In this document: positions 25,855 to 33,943 of the stretch, one piece after another
How the letters are laid out: every line of letters starts with the position of its first letter
Position numbering within the stretch: the first letter of the stretch is position 1
Source of the DNA: Rossellomorea sp. SC111
Lineage (GTDB): Bacteria > Bacillota > Bacilli > Bacillales > Bacillaceae_B
Assembly (NCBI RefSeq): GCF_024733565.1
Contig: NZ_JANIOC010000006.1
Coordinates: 217,803 to 281,802, forward strand
Length of the DNA: 64,000 bases
Reading direction: 5' to 3'
Notes under the pieces: generated by a model
Databases searched by the model: none
Seen by the model: only the letters and a program-made list of their open reading frames with translations
Told to the model about the DNA's origin: nothing
Made by a program: the position numbers and the translations under genes

Positions 25855-27141
25855 ATGGCGAATTTAAGCATAGATTTAGCGGGGATCAAATCACCCAATC
25901 CATTTTGGTTAGCATCAGCGCCACCAACGAACTCAGGGTATCAGGTTCAAAGGGCTTTCGAGGCTGGGTGGGGAGGTGCAGTTTGGAAAACGTTGGGTGA
26001 ACCTATTATAAATGTTTCATCCCGTTTCGCAGCAGTCAGCTTTAATGGTCAGAGGGTAGCGGGATTCAATAATATCGAACTGATTACGGATCGTCCACTG
26101 GAAGTGAATTTAAAAGAAATATATGAAACCAAGAAGAGATTCCCGAATCACGCCATCATTGCTTCATTAATGGTGGAGCCGAAGCAGGAAAAGTGGCATG
26201 AAATCGTCAAAAAAGTTGAGGATGTAGGCGTTGATGGCTTGGAACTGAATTTCGGCTGTCCCCATGGGATGGCTGAAAGGGGGATGGGATCTGCCTCCGG
26301 TCAAGTGCCAGAGCTGGTCGAGAAACAAACTCACTGGGTAAAGGAAGTGGCCAGGACACCGGTAATTGTAAAACTCACACCCAATATAACGGATATAACC
26401 GTGACAGCCGAAGCAGCCGTTCGAGGCGGAGCGGATGCTGTCAGCATGATCAACACCATCAATAGCCTTGCCGGAGTGGATCTGGATTCATGGAACACAA
26501 TTCCTCATGTGGCCGGTAAGGGAGCTCACGGTGGATATTGCGGACCCGCAGTGAAACCCATTTCATTGAACATGGTGGCAGAGTGTGCCAGAAACCCGAG
26601 GATCAATGTTCCGATTTCAGGTATGGGTGGAGTTTCCAACTGGCAGGACGCCGTTGAGTTTATGCTCATGGGTGCTTCCGGAGTGCAAGTATGCACGGCA
26701 GCGATGCACCACGGTTTCAGGATCGTCGAGGATATGCTTGATGGATTGAATAATTATTTAGATGATAAAGGAATATCAACCGTTCAGGGAATCGTTGGTA
26801 AGTCTGTGCCGAAATTTTCCGATTGGGGTAATCTGGATCTGAATTATAGTGTAGTGGCCAAGATCAATAATGACGTGTGTATCAATTGTAATAAGTGCCA
26901 CATTGCATGTGAAGATACCTCTCATCAGTGTATTGATATGCTGAAGGATCCTGATGGAAATAGCTACCTAAAGGTGCGGGAAGAAGATTGTGTCGGATGT
27001 AATCTTTGCTCGATTGTCTGTCCGGTTGATGGTGCCATTGACATGATTGAAGTTCCGAGTGGTCAGATGCCGATGACCTGGAACGAACGTCAAGCAGTCA
27101 TGAGTAACTTGTCGGGCTCTAAAGTAAATGCAGTAAAATAA
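25855..27141 (+). CDS. preA: Dihydropyrimidine dehydrogenase, catalytic subunit
   Basis: PreA binds FMN and reduces uracil or thymine to the 5,6-dihydro form. The 428-residue protein begins with a dihydroorotate-dehydrogenase-type barrel (ANLSIDLAGIKSPNPFWLAS at 2-21; ELNFGCPHGM near 135). It ends with a ferredoxin-like domain carrying two CxxCxxCxxxC groups, CINCNKCHIAC and CVGCNLCSIVC. GAGGGGGGAATTCC before the ATG gives a strong start. With preT upstream and dihydropyrimidinase 16 nt downstream, it catalyses step one of the pathway. Confidence 0.95.
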   Translation: MANLSIDLAGIKSPNPFWLASAPPTNSGYQVQRAFEAGWGGAVWKTLGEPIINVSSRFAAVSFNGQRVAGFNNIELITDRPLEVNLKEIYETKKRFPNHAIIASLMVEPKQEKWHEIVKKVEDVGVDGLELNFGCPHGMAERGMGSASGQVPELVEKQTHWVKEVARTPVIVKLTPNITDITVTAEAAVRGGADAVSMINTINSLAGVDLDSWNTIPHVAGKGAHGGYCGPAVKPISLNMVAECARNPRINVPISGMGGVSNWQDAVEFMLMGASGVQVCTAAMHHGFRIVEDMLDGLNNYLDDKGISTVQGIVGKSVPKFSDWGNLDLNYSVVAKINNDVCINCNKCHIACEDTSHQCIDMLKDPDGNSYLKVREEDCVGCNLCSIVCPVDGAIDMIEVPSGQMPMTWNERQAVMSNLSGSKVNAVK

Positions 27142-27157
27142 CCCAGGAGGTACCGTA

Positions 27158-28585
27158 ATGGATAAAATCATTCAAAATGGAACGATTGTAACAGCAACCG
27201 ATACGTATAAAGCAGATATCCTGATACAAGACGGGAAGATTGCAGCGATTGGAAAAGGATTTGATCCAGGAGACACTGAAGTGATTGATGCAAGCGGGAA
27301 ATTCATTTTTCCCGGTGGAGTCGATCCGCATACACATCTGGAAATGCCATTCGGTGGAACAGTTTCAAAGGATGACTTTGAAACCGGAACGATAGCAGCT
27401 GCATTCGGTGGGACAACGACCCTAATAGATTTCTGTTTAACGAATAAAGGAGAACCACTTCAAAGTGCCATCGATACATGGCATTCGAAGTCAAAGGATA
27501 AAGCCGTTATCGATTACAGCTTCCATTTGATGATCGGGGAGATCAATCAAGAGGTACTCTCTCAGCTGCCTGAAGTCATACAGGAGGAGGGCATCACATC
27601 TTTCAAAGTGTTTATGGCGTATAAAAATGTATTTCAGGCAGATGATGAAACTCTATTTAGAACATTGGTTGCTGCAAGGGAACTTGGGGCTCTCGTCATG
27701 GTTCATGCAGAGAATGGGGATGTCATTGAATACTTAACCGAGAAGGCATTAAAAGAAGGGAAAACGGAACCGATTTACCATGCTTTGACGAGACCTCCTG
27801 AACTTGAAGGGGAAGCAACTGGCAGAGCAGCTAAACTAACGGGATTAGCGGATTCACAATTATATGTTGTACATGTTTCATGTTCGGAGGCCGTGGAACA
27901 GATTTCAGCGGCGAGGAGTAAAGGGTTGAATGTATGGGGGGAAACATGTCCACAGTATCTGGTGCTTGATCAAACTTATTTAGAACGTCCCAACTTTGAA
28001 GGGGCGAAATACGTATGGTCGCCTCCACTAAGGGAAAAGTGGCATCAGGACGTTCTATGGAATGCATTGAAAAGCGGCCAGCTTCAAACATTGGGATCTG
28101 ATCAATGTTCTTTTGATTTCCAGGGGCAGAAAGATCTTGGGAAAGAAGATTTCACTAAAATTCCAAATGGCGGACCGATCATTGAGGACCGTGTATCCAT
28201 ATTATTCTCAGAAGGGGTTGTAAAAGGGCGCATAAGCTTGAATCAGTTCGTGGATATCATGTCGACTAGAAGTGCAAAATTGTTTGGGTTGTATCCTCAG
28301 AAAGGAACCGTGGCCGTTGGATCGGATGCAGATATCGTTATCTTTGATCCGGAGGCAGAAAGAGTCATTTCTGCTGCGACCCATCATATGGCAGCAGATT
28401 ATAATCCGTTTGAAGGCATGAAGATTAAAGGCGAACCGGTTTCTGTATTATCCAGGGGTGAATATGTCATCAAAGATAAAAAGTTTGCAGGGAAACAGGG
28501 TGCAGGAAAGTATATTAAGCGAGCGAGATACGGTAACCTGCTGGAAATTGAAGAGAGTGCAGCACTTCAATCTTCTAAGAGCTGA
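27158..28585 (+). CDS. hydA: Dihydropyrimidinase
   Basis: The zinc amidohydrolase opens dihydrouracil or dihydrothymine to the N-carbamoyl-beta-amino acid. In the 475-residue protein the metal-binding HTHLEMPF lies near residue 58. The lysine carboxylated in the family is in SFKVFMAYKN near 149, and HAENGD and VVHVSCSEA supply further His ligands; GSDQCSF near 314 supplies the Asp. Length is typical of D-hydantoinases, and the pathway neighbours favour the pyrimidine substrate. AGGAGG precedes the ATG. Confidence 0.93.
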   Translation: MDKIIQNGTIVTATDTYKADILIQDGKIAAIGKGFDPGDTEVIDASGKFIFPGGVDPHTHLEMPFGGTVSKDDFETGTIAAAFGGTTTLIDFCLTNKGEPLQSAIDTWHSKSKDKAVIDYSFHLMIGEINQEVLSQLPEVIQEEGITSFKVFMAYKNVFQADDETLFRTLVAARELGALVMVHAENGDVIEYLTEKALKEGKTEPIYHALTRPPELEGEATGRAAKLTGLADSQLYVVHVSCSEAVEQISAARSKGLNVWGETCPQYLVLDQTYLERPNFEGAKYVWSPPLREKWHQDVLWNALKSGQLQTLGSDQCSFDFQGQKDLGKEDFTKIPNGGPIIEDRVSILFSEGVVKGRISLNQFVDIMSTRSAKLFGLYPQKGTVAVGSDADIVIFDPEAERVISAATHHMAADYNPFEGMKIKGEPVSVLSRGEYVIKDKKFAGKQGAGKYIKRARYGNLLEIEESAALQSSKS

Positions 28586-28630
28586 TACCTTTTTAGAAAA
28601 TCATCCATCTTAATGGTAGAACGACTCCTC

Positions 28631-28672
28631 GCGAGCCGGGTGTAGAGAATGTCAGACTTTGCGCCCGCTCGC
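28631..28672 (+). promoter_or_regulatory. GC-rich intercistronic hairpin before the transporter gene
   Basis: GCGAGCCGGG (28631-28640) can pair with CCCGCTCGC (28664-28672) across a loop of about 20 nt with one bulge. No T run follows, so it is not a simple terminator. It lies in the 141-nt space between dihydropyrimidinase and the transporter start. Confidence 0.35.
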
Positions 28673-28726
28673 CTCTCTTGTGAAAAGATTGGTAATGCCA
28701 TTCGAAGCAAACAAAACGGGGTGTTC

Positions 28727-30199
28727 ATGTTGAAAAGAAGTTACTTAAAGTCTCCAGATTTATTACCGATCAAAGAAAGTGAAAGGAAAGTTACAAAGAT
28801 TGGCTATTCCTTTATGTGGGTGGGGATGGTAGTCGTACTTGCAACATTCGCAATCGGTGGGGCCGGTGTCGTATCGTTACCATTACCCCTCGTTGTTTTA
28901 GCCACGATCATAGGCTCCCTTGCAATTGGGTTATTTATTACCTTAACGGGCGATATAGGGATCGAGCATGGTTTATCCTTCCCAGTATACATGAGGGCAC
29001 CCTTCGGAACGATCGGGACGCATATTCCATCCGTTGTTCGTGGACTGGCTGCTTCCATGTGGTTTGGGATTAACACATACTTCGGTGCTACAGCGATGAA
29101 CGGAATTCTAAATATATTATCAGGTTTTGATAATTGGTTTGTTTGTTTCATGATTTTTGCTATTCTTCAATTGGTGAATACGGCGCTTGGGATCAAAGCT
29201 GTAGAACGTTTTGCGGACCTTGCCGCCCCAGTCATCATTCTCATCTCAGTCTGGATGTATTCGTCATTATCCGACTCCGCAGCTTCCCAGGGAAGAGATA
29301 TTTGGAGCTGGGTTGAAAGTCCGGTGACAGGGGCAGCAACATTTACTGCTTTCCTTGTTGTGATTTTTAGTAATATGGGATTTTGGGCAACGCTTTCAGC
29401 AGATATACCTTCCATTTCACGCTTCATGAAGGCTCCAAGCAATGAAAGGAATTGGTTCAAGAGAAACCGGAGTGCTCTCATTGGTAATCTTATAGCCTTG
29501 CCGATAACTCAAGCATTTATGGTATTAATCGGTGGTATTTCGTATATAGCCGTACTGAATTATGATCCTGTAGTTGCTCTGCAGGAGGCAGCAAGCGGAT
29601 TTGTTTTAGGAATCCTACTCCTGATGATCGTCCTGGCACAATGGTCTACGAATATTGCGGCCAATATAGTACCTGCAGCCACCATTTTTTCAAATGTTGG
29701 GGGGCCAAAGTTTCCTTTTTGGGCAGGTGTATTAACAGCCGGGGTCGTGGGGACGATCGTCCAGCCATGGAATCTTTTCGATATCATCATTCCCGTTCTT
29801 CTGTTTGTAGGGGGGATTTTATCCGCAATCGTAGGAATATTGATATCGGATTACTATTTTATAAGAAAACGCCGGGTCAATGTACCCGCATTATATGAAG
29901 ACAGGGGCCAATTCAGCTATATGAAAGGAGTCAATCTTGCAGGCTTCATCTCATGGATCCTTGGGGCAGTCGCGTCATATTTCGTTCCTAACTTTTCGTT
30001 TTTGGTTGGATTTGGTATAGGAGCCCTCTGCTATTACGTATTGGCCAAATATTGGTGGTTCAAAAAGTATGAGCAGGCGGAGATTTCCGATCCCAGTGAT
30101 GAGAAATATCTGGGCATGTCGGTAGGCCGTGATTGGATCATTGAAGAATCAGAAGAAAACGTTATCGAAAAATCCCCAACGGGCACAAGCTTTTCTTGA
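28727..30199 (+). CDS. NCS1-family nucleobase/allantoin-type permease
   Basis: The 490-residue membrane protein has about 12 hydrophobic segments and belongs to the NCS1 family, which imports nucleobases, allantoin or hydantoins with a cation. The N-terminal DLLPIKESERKVTKIGYSFMWVGM is typical. FWATLSADIPSISRFMKAPS (about 225) and WSTNIAANIVPA (about 300) match helices 6 and 8 of the family. Placement inside the cluster points to uracil or thymine uptake. ATG 28727 gives the family N-terminus; an in-frame ATG at 28649 would add 26 residues without family character. Confidence 0.85.
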   Translation: MLKRSYLKSPDLLPIKESERKVTKIGYSFMWVGMVVVLATFAIGGAGVVSLPLPLVVLATIIGSLAIGLFITLTGDIGIEHGLSFPVYMRAPFGTIGTHIPSVVRGLAASMWFGINTYFGATAMNGILNILSGFDNWFVCFMIFAILQLVNTALGIKAVERFADLAAPVIILISVWMYSSLSDSAASQGRDIWSWVESPVTGAATFTAFLVVIFSNMGFWATLSADIPSISRFMKAPSNERNWFKRNRSALIGNLIALPITQAFMVLIGGISYIAVLNYDPVVALQEAASGFVLGILLLMIVLAQWSTNIAANIVPAATIFSNVGGPKFPFWAGVLTAGVVGTIVQPWNLFDIIIPVLLFVGGILSAIVGILISDYYFIRKRRVNVPALYEDRGQFSYMKGVNLAGFISWILGAVASYFVPNFSFLVGFGIGALCYYVLAKYWWFKKYEQAEISDPSDEKYLGMSVGRDWIIEESEENVIEKSPTGTSFS

Positions 30200-30243
30200 A
30201 TAGACTACAGTGGTTTAAAGTATGGTAATGAGGGGGTGTTGAA

Positions 30244-30453
30244 ATGTCCGATTATCAAGAGTTCTTAAGTGAAAGAGATAAGATTGATTTTCTCCTGCAA
30301 AAGGGCTTTAAAATAGAAAAAGTCACCGAAAATCTCAGTGGAGCTTTTGTTGTTTTTAAACATACAGAAAATAAAAGAAGCGCCACTTTGCATGTGAAAA
30401 CGGCGAATGCGCGAAAGTATTTTTCAAATCTTTTATTTCATACCCACCCTTGA
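30244..30453 (+). CDS. Small protein of unknown function, pyrimidine cluster
   Basis: The 69-residue product is soluble and charged, with no motif I recognise. The ribosome site AGGGGGTGTTGAA is strong and spacing to the transporter is 44 nt, so it is probably expressed with the operon. Its stop is one base before the next small frame; the two may be a coupled pair or one gene split by a frameshift. Confidence 0.5.
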   Translation: MSDYQEFLSERDKIDFLLQKGFKIEKVTENLSGAFVVFKHTENKRSATLHVKTANARKYFSNLLFHTHP

Positions 30454-30454
30454 A

Positions 30455-30649
30455 ATGGGTCTAAGCGGAATGAGTAATCTGTCAGAAGATAAAGATTTGA
30501 AGTTCTGCCCTGAAAATATGCAAACGACGGATGAATTAATTCATTGGGTATTATCTGTCTTGTCTTCGATTCACTTGACTGAAGAACAATTAGTGAAGTG
30601 GTGGGGTGAGGAGATACAGTTTGCAATCCCCCATACTGAAGCGGATTGA
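30455..30649 (+). CDS. Small protein of unknown function, coupled to the previous frame
   Basis: The 64-residue frame starts one base after the stop of the preceding small gene and has no ribosome site of its own, which suggests coupling. An alternative start is ATG 30470. The sequence contains a helical stretch (TTDELIHWVLSVLSSIHLTEEQLVKWW). A one-base change near 30450 would join both frames into one protein of about 130 residues. No family recognised. Confidence 0.4.
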   Translation: MGLSGMSNLSEDKDLKFCPENMQTTDELIHWVLSVLSSIHLTEEQLVKWWGEEIQFAIPHTEAD

Positions 30650-30675
30650 AGGATTGGTTCTGCCAATCCTTTTTC
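30649..30675 (+). terminator. Terminator after the small genes
   Basis: AAGGATTGG pairs with CCAATCCTT across 6 nt, followed by TTTCTCC. It separates the operon from the regulator gene, though read-through is possible since only 34 nt follow before the regulator start. Confidence 0.7.
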
Positions 30676-30708
30676 TCCATTTACTACGCCAAATAAAAGG
30701 AGAGAAGG

Positions 30709-32310
30709 ATGAAAAGTCACTACTATTTTTCAGTGAAAGATATCCTGGAAAGAAAGTACTTTGAACATGCTAAGGTGATGGCTGGGCACAGAGGTCTCTC
30801 TAGACAAGTAAAATGGGTCCACATTGTCGAAGTCACTTCCATTAAAAATCTTCTTAATGGGAACGAATTGATTCTTTCGACTGGTCTTGCCCTGAAGGAG
30901 GAAGGCAGTTTCCTTTCACTCATACATCAGTTGGGAGCCTGTGAAGCTGCAGCACTTTGTATCGAACTTGATACAAATATCTCTACCATACCAGCAGCCG
31001 TCCTGGAATGGGCGGACGAATATGATTTCCCCATTATTGTTTTTGAAAGGGAAGTTCCCTTTGTCAGTATCACTCAGGATATACACGCAGTTATAATCAA
31101 TCAGCAATATGAGATGATCAAGAAACTTGATTTCTATGCTCAGAACCTGAATAAATTGCTGCTTTCAGTTAAACAATGCAGGGATATTCTTCAAGTGTTA
31201 CATAAAGAATTAAATGTTCCGGTACTTTTTCAGTTGAAAGAACAAGATGTAAAGGTTCATCCCTTAATGTGTTCCTCGGAAGAAGAGCTTTTCCTACAAA
31301 ACTACTATAAACATAAAGACAGTAAGGATCATCATATTGCTTCGACGAAAGTCATTCTGTTTGATCAGGAGTATGCAGAGCTGTGCATCTACCGGTACAA
31401 TCAGCCGTTTAGTGAATACGAGCTGTTAATCCTTGACCGGACGTCCACTGCCCTTGCTCAATATTTGATGAGGGAACTGTATTTTGATGAACAAAAACGC
31501 CTGGAAGAATCAAAGTGGATCATGTCTTGGTTAAAAGGAGATCAATCATACGACAGACTCGCCACGTTTATGGATGAACTAAACATATCGATCCATGGTG
31601 GTGTCGTATGTATTTGCAAGACGAATACACTGGTTGAGAAAGAAATGCTTGATCTAACCTTCTTTAACCTTGTAACCAAAAGTATATTTGAGCAATGTGG
31701 ATTCAAAGTGGTGCCTGAAAGGATTGATTCTGATTTAATCTTCATACTCCTAGATACCAGAAATACAGGTAATTGGAAGGGTAGATTGATAAAAGCATAT
31801 GAAAAGATAGGAAGGTCAGGATTTTTTGGAAAGGCGTCACATTCGGTATTTGCCACAGGTAAATATCAAGTCGAAATGATGGATATCCATAAAAGCTATG
31901 AAACTGCAAAAGATACCCTTGCATTTCGAACAAAAGACGCAGGTAAAGACCACTATTATTTCTTCGATGACCTTCATTTATTCAGATTGATCTCTATTGT
32001 AAATGAGAATGTGAACATGTGGGAAATGATTGAAGATTTTCTTTCGCCATTAATAGATTATGACCGGGAGCATGATGGGAATTTAATGAAGACACTTAAA
32101 GTTTTCCTGGCTTGTCAGGGGTCAAAACAAGAAACCTCAAAAAAGTTATTTATCGTGAGGCAAACGCTCTATCATCGACTGAAGAAAATAGAAGTTTTGC
32201 TGGGTGAGGATTTCATGAGCTCGGATAAACGGGTGGCAATCGAATTTCTATTGGCCGCTCATGAGTATTTACAGCCTGAAAGCTTAATGAAGAAGACCAA
32301 GATACATTAA
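30709..32310 (+). CDS. PucR-family transcriptional regulator
   Basis: The 533-residue protein probably senses a pyrimidine catabolite and controls this cluster. Its N-terminal PucR domain spans about residues 4-125 (FSVKDILERKYFEHAKVMAG; NLLNGNELILSTG). A middle region of the GGDEF-like/CdaR type follows, and the C-terminal HTH_30 domain (about 465-525) includes FLACQGSKQETSKKLFIVRQ and TLYHRLKKIEVLLG. The family controls purine and related nitrogen catabolism in Bacillus. It sits between the two transcription units that share the TTACACAATGT motif. Confidence 0.88.
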   Translation: MKSHYYFSVKDILERKYFEHAKVMAGHRGLSRQVKWVHIVEVTSIKNLLNGNELILSTGLALKEEGSFLSLIHQLGACEAAALCIELDTNISTIPAAVLEWADEYDFPIIVFEREVPFVSITQDIHAVIINQQYEMIKKLDFYAQNLNKLLLSVKQCRDILQVLHKELNVPVLFQLKEQDVKVHPLMCSSEEELFLQNYYKHKDSKDHHIASTKVILFDQEYAELCIYRYNQPFSEYELLILDRTSTALAQYLMRELYFDEQKRLEESKWIMSWLKGDQSYDRLATFMDELNISIHGGVVCICKTNTLVEKEMLDLTFFNLVTKSIFEQCGFKVVPERIDSDLIFILLDTRNTGNWKGRLIKAYEKIGRSGFFGKASHSVFATGKYQVEMMDIHKSYETAKDTLAFRTKDAGKDHYYFFDDLHLFRLISIVNENVNMWEMIEDFLSPLIDYDREHDGNLMKTLKVFLACQGSKQETSKKLFIVRQTLYHRLKKIEVLLGEDFMSSDKRVAIEFLLAAHEYLQPESLMKKTKIH

Positions 32311-32335
32311 TGTCCAGCGGGAACCCCTGGTTATG

Positions 32336-32350
32336 TTACACAATGTCTAA
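32336..32350 (+). promoter_or_regulatory. Near-palindromic motif, copy 2 (candidate PucR-type operator)
   Basis: TTACACAATGTCTAA differs at one base from copy 1 at 23327 and keeps the 7-1-7 inverted-repeat form (6 of 7 pairs). It is 106 nt before the dehydrogenase start, in the first gap after the regulator gene. Confidence 0.5.
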
Positions 32351-32368
32351 TGAATGTATACGCGTTTT

Positions 32369-32383
32369 CTTTCATAATGAAAG
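32369..32383 (+). promoter_or_regulatory. Perfect 15-bp palindrome before the dehydrogenase gene
   Basis: CTTTCATAATGAAAG is a perfect 7-1-7 inverted repeat 72 nt before the ATG and 18 nt after motif copy 2. No copy is seen before the first operon. Operator or chance. Confidence 0.3.
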
Positions 32384-32455
32384 TATCCAGTATACAGAAA
32401 GTTCTGAACTTCTTTGGAAAATCTTATCGAAAAAAGAAATAAGGAGGAACTGAAT

Positions 32456-33922
32456 ATGACTGTAATAAAAAAAGATGTAGATGTATTGAAAAATTATATT
32501 GGTGGTAAGTGGGTGGACTCCCTCAGCTCACAAACATTGGAAGTCTTAAATCCTGCCACAAATGAAGAGATTGCAAGGGTGCCGATATCAACTAAAGAAG
32601 ATGTGGCGATGGCAGTCAAAGCTGCGAAGCTTGCCTCAGAAACGTGGAAAAAGACCCCGGTACCAAAACGTGCGCGAATTCTCTATAAATATCATACTTT
32701 GCTTTCAGACAATCACGATGATCTGGCCAGACTTGTGGTGCAGGAAAATGGAAAATCATTTAAAGAAGCGTATGGGGAAGTACAGCGTGGATTAGAATGT
32801 GTTGAATTTGCATGCGGTGCACCCACACTCATGATGGGAGAGACACTCAGTGGGATAGCGGAAGATATCGACTCCGAAATGTTCCGCTATCCACTCGGAG
32901 TTGTAGGGGGGATCACTCCATTTAACTTCCCAATGATGGTCCCGTTATGGATGTTCCCCCTTGCCATCGCATGTGGAAATACTTTCGTATTGAAGCCGTC
33001 TGAAAGAACCCCGATCTTAGCCAATCGACTTGCAGAGTTGTTAACAGAGGCGGGTATGCCCGACGGGGTCCTCAACTTGGTACACGGCGCCCATGATGTA
33101 GTGAATGGCTTACTCGAGAATAAAGACATTGCTGCCATCTCATTTGTCGGTTCCCAGCCGGTTGCGAAATATGTATATCAACAGGCTGCCACACAAGGAA
33201 AAAGGGTCCAGGCGCTATCGGGAGCAAAAAACCATCACATCGTCATGCCTGATGCGGATTTCAATAAAGCGGCTGAACATATCATCAGTTCAGCATTTGG
33301 CAGTGCAGGACAGAGATGCATGGCATGCAGTGCAGTAGTGGTGGTCGGGGACAATGAAGAGTTTGTGAAGGCTTTAAGTAAAAAAGCAGACGAATTATGT
33401 ATAGGCAATGGGATGGATGAGGAAGTGCTGCTAACTCCGGTCATTCGAAAGGAAAACCGGGAGAAGACCCTCGGTTATATTGAAAAAGGCATACAAGAAG
33501 GAGCGTCACTCATTAGGGACGGCCGTAAAGAAATGGAAGATTTTAAGGAAGGGAACTTCTTGGGGGCGACGATCTTTGACCATGTGACTCCGGAAATGAC
33601 GATCGCGAAAGAAGAGATGTTTGCACCTATTCTCAGTCTTTTAAGAGCAGAAGATCTGGACCAGGGACTGGATTACATCCGCCAGTCAAGATACGGTAAC
33701 GGTGCAACCATTTATACGAAAGACGCCCGTGCCGTAAGACAGTTCAGGGAGGAAGCAGACGCAGGGATGCTGGGAATTAATGTGGGGGTTCCGGCAACTA
33801 TGGCATTCTTCCCATTTTCAGGGTGGAAGGATTCTTTCTATGGAGATATGCATGTAAATGGTAAAGACGGAGTAAATTTCTATACTAGGAAGAAAATGAT
33901 CACTTCTCGATTTGATTTTTAA
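32456..33922 (+). CDS. mmsA: CoA-acylating methylmalonate/malonate-semialdehyde dehydrogenase
   Basis: The enzyme oxidises malonate or methylmalonate semialdehyde with NAD+ and CoA to acetyl- or propionyl-CoA, the exit step of pyrimidine degradation. The 488-residue ALDH-fold protein has ITPFNFPMMVPLWMFPLAIA (about 153-172), LKPSERTP near 179 and the catalytic C288 in GQRCMACS. The lack of the usual glutamate base is normal for this acylating class; LSGAKNH is at 254-260. ATG 32456 follows AAGGAGG. B. subtilis IolA is a homologue from inositol breakdown; there are no iol genes here. The aminotransferase follows 21 nt later. Confidence 0.92.
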   Translation: MTVIKKDVDVLKNYIGGKWVDSLSSQTLEVLNPATNEEIARVPISTKEDVAMAVKAAKLASETWKKTPVPKRARILYKYHTLLSDNHDDLARLVVQENGKSFKEAYGEVQRGLECVEFACGAPTLMMGETLSGIAEDIDSEMFRYPLGVVGGITPFNFPMMVPLWMFPLAIACGNTFVLKPSERTPILANRLAELLTEAGMPDGVLNLVHGAHDVVNGLLENKDIAAISFVGSQPVAKYVYQQAATQGKRVQALSGAKNHHIVMPDADFNKAAEHIISSAFGSAGQRCMACSAVVVVGDNEEFVKALSKKADELCIGNGMDEEVLLTPVIRKENREKTLGYIEKGIQEGASLIRDGRKEMEDFKEGNFLGATIFDHVTPEMTIAKEEMFAPILSLLRAEDLDQGLDYIRQSRYGNGATIYTKDARAVRQFREEADAGMLGINVGVPATMAFFPFSGWKDSFYGDMHVNGKDGVNFYTRKKMITSRFDF

Positions 33923-33943
33923 TCAGGGTTAGGGGGAATCTTC

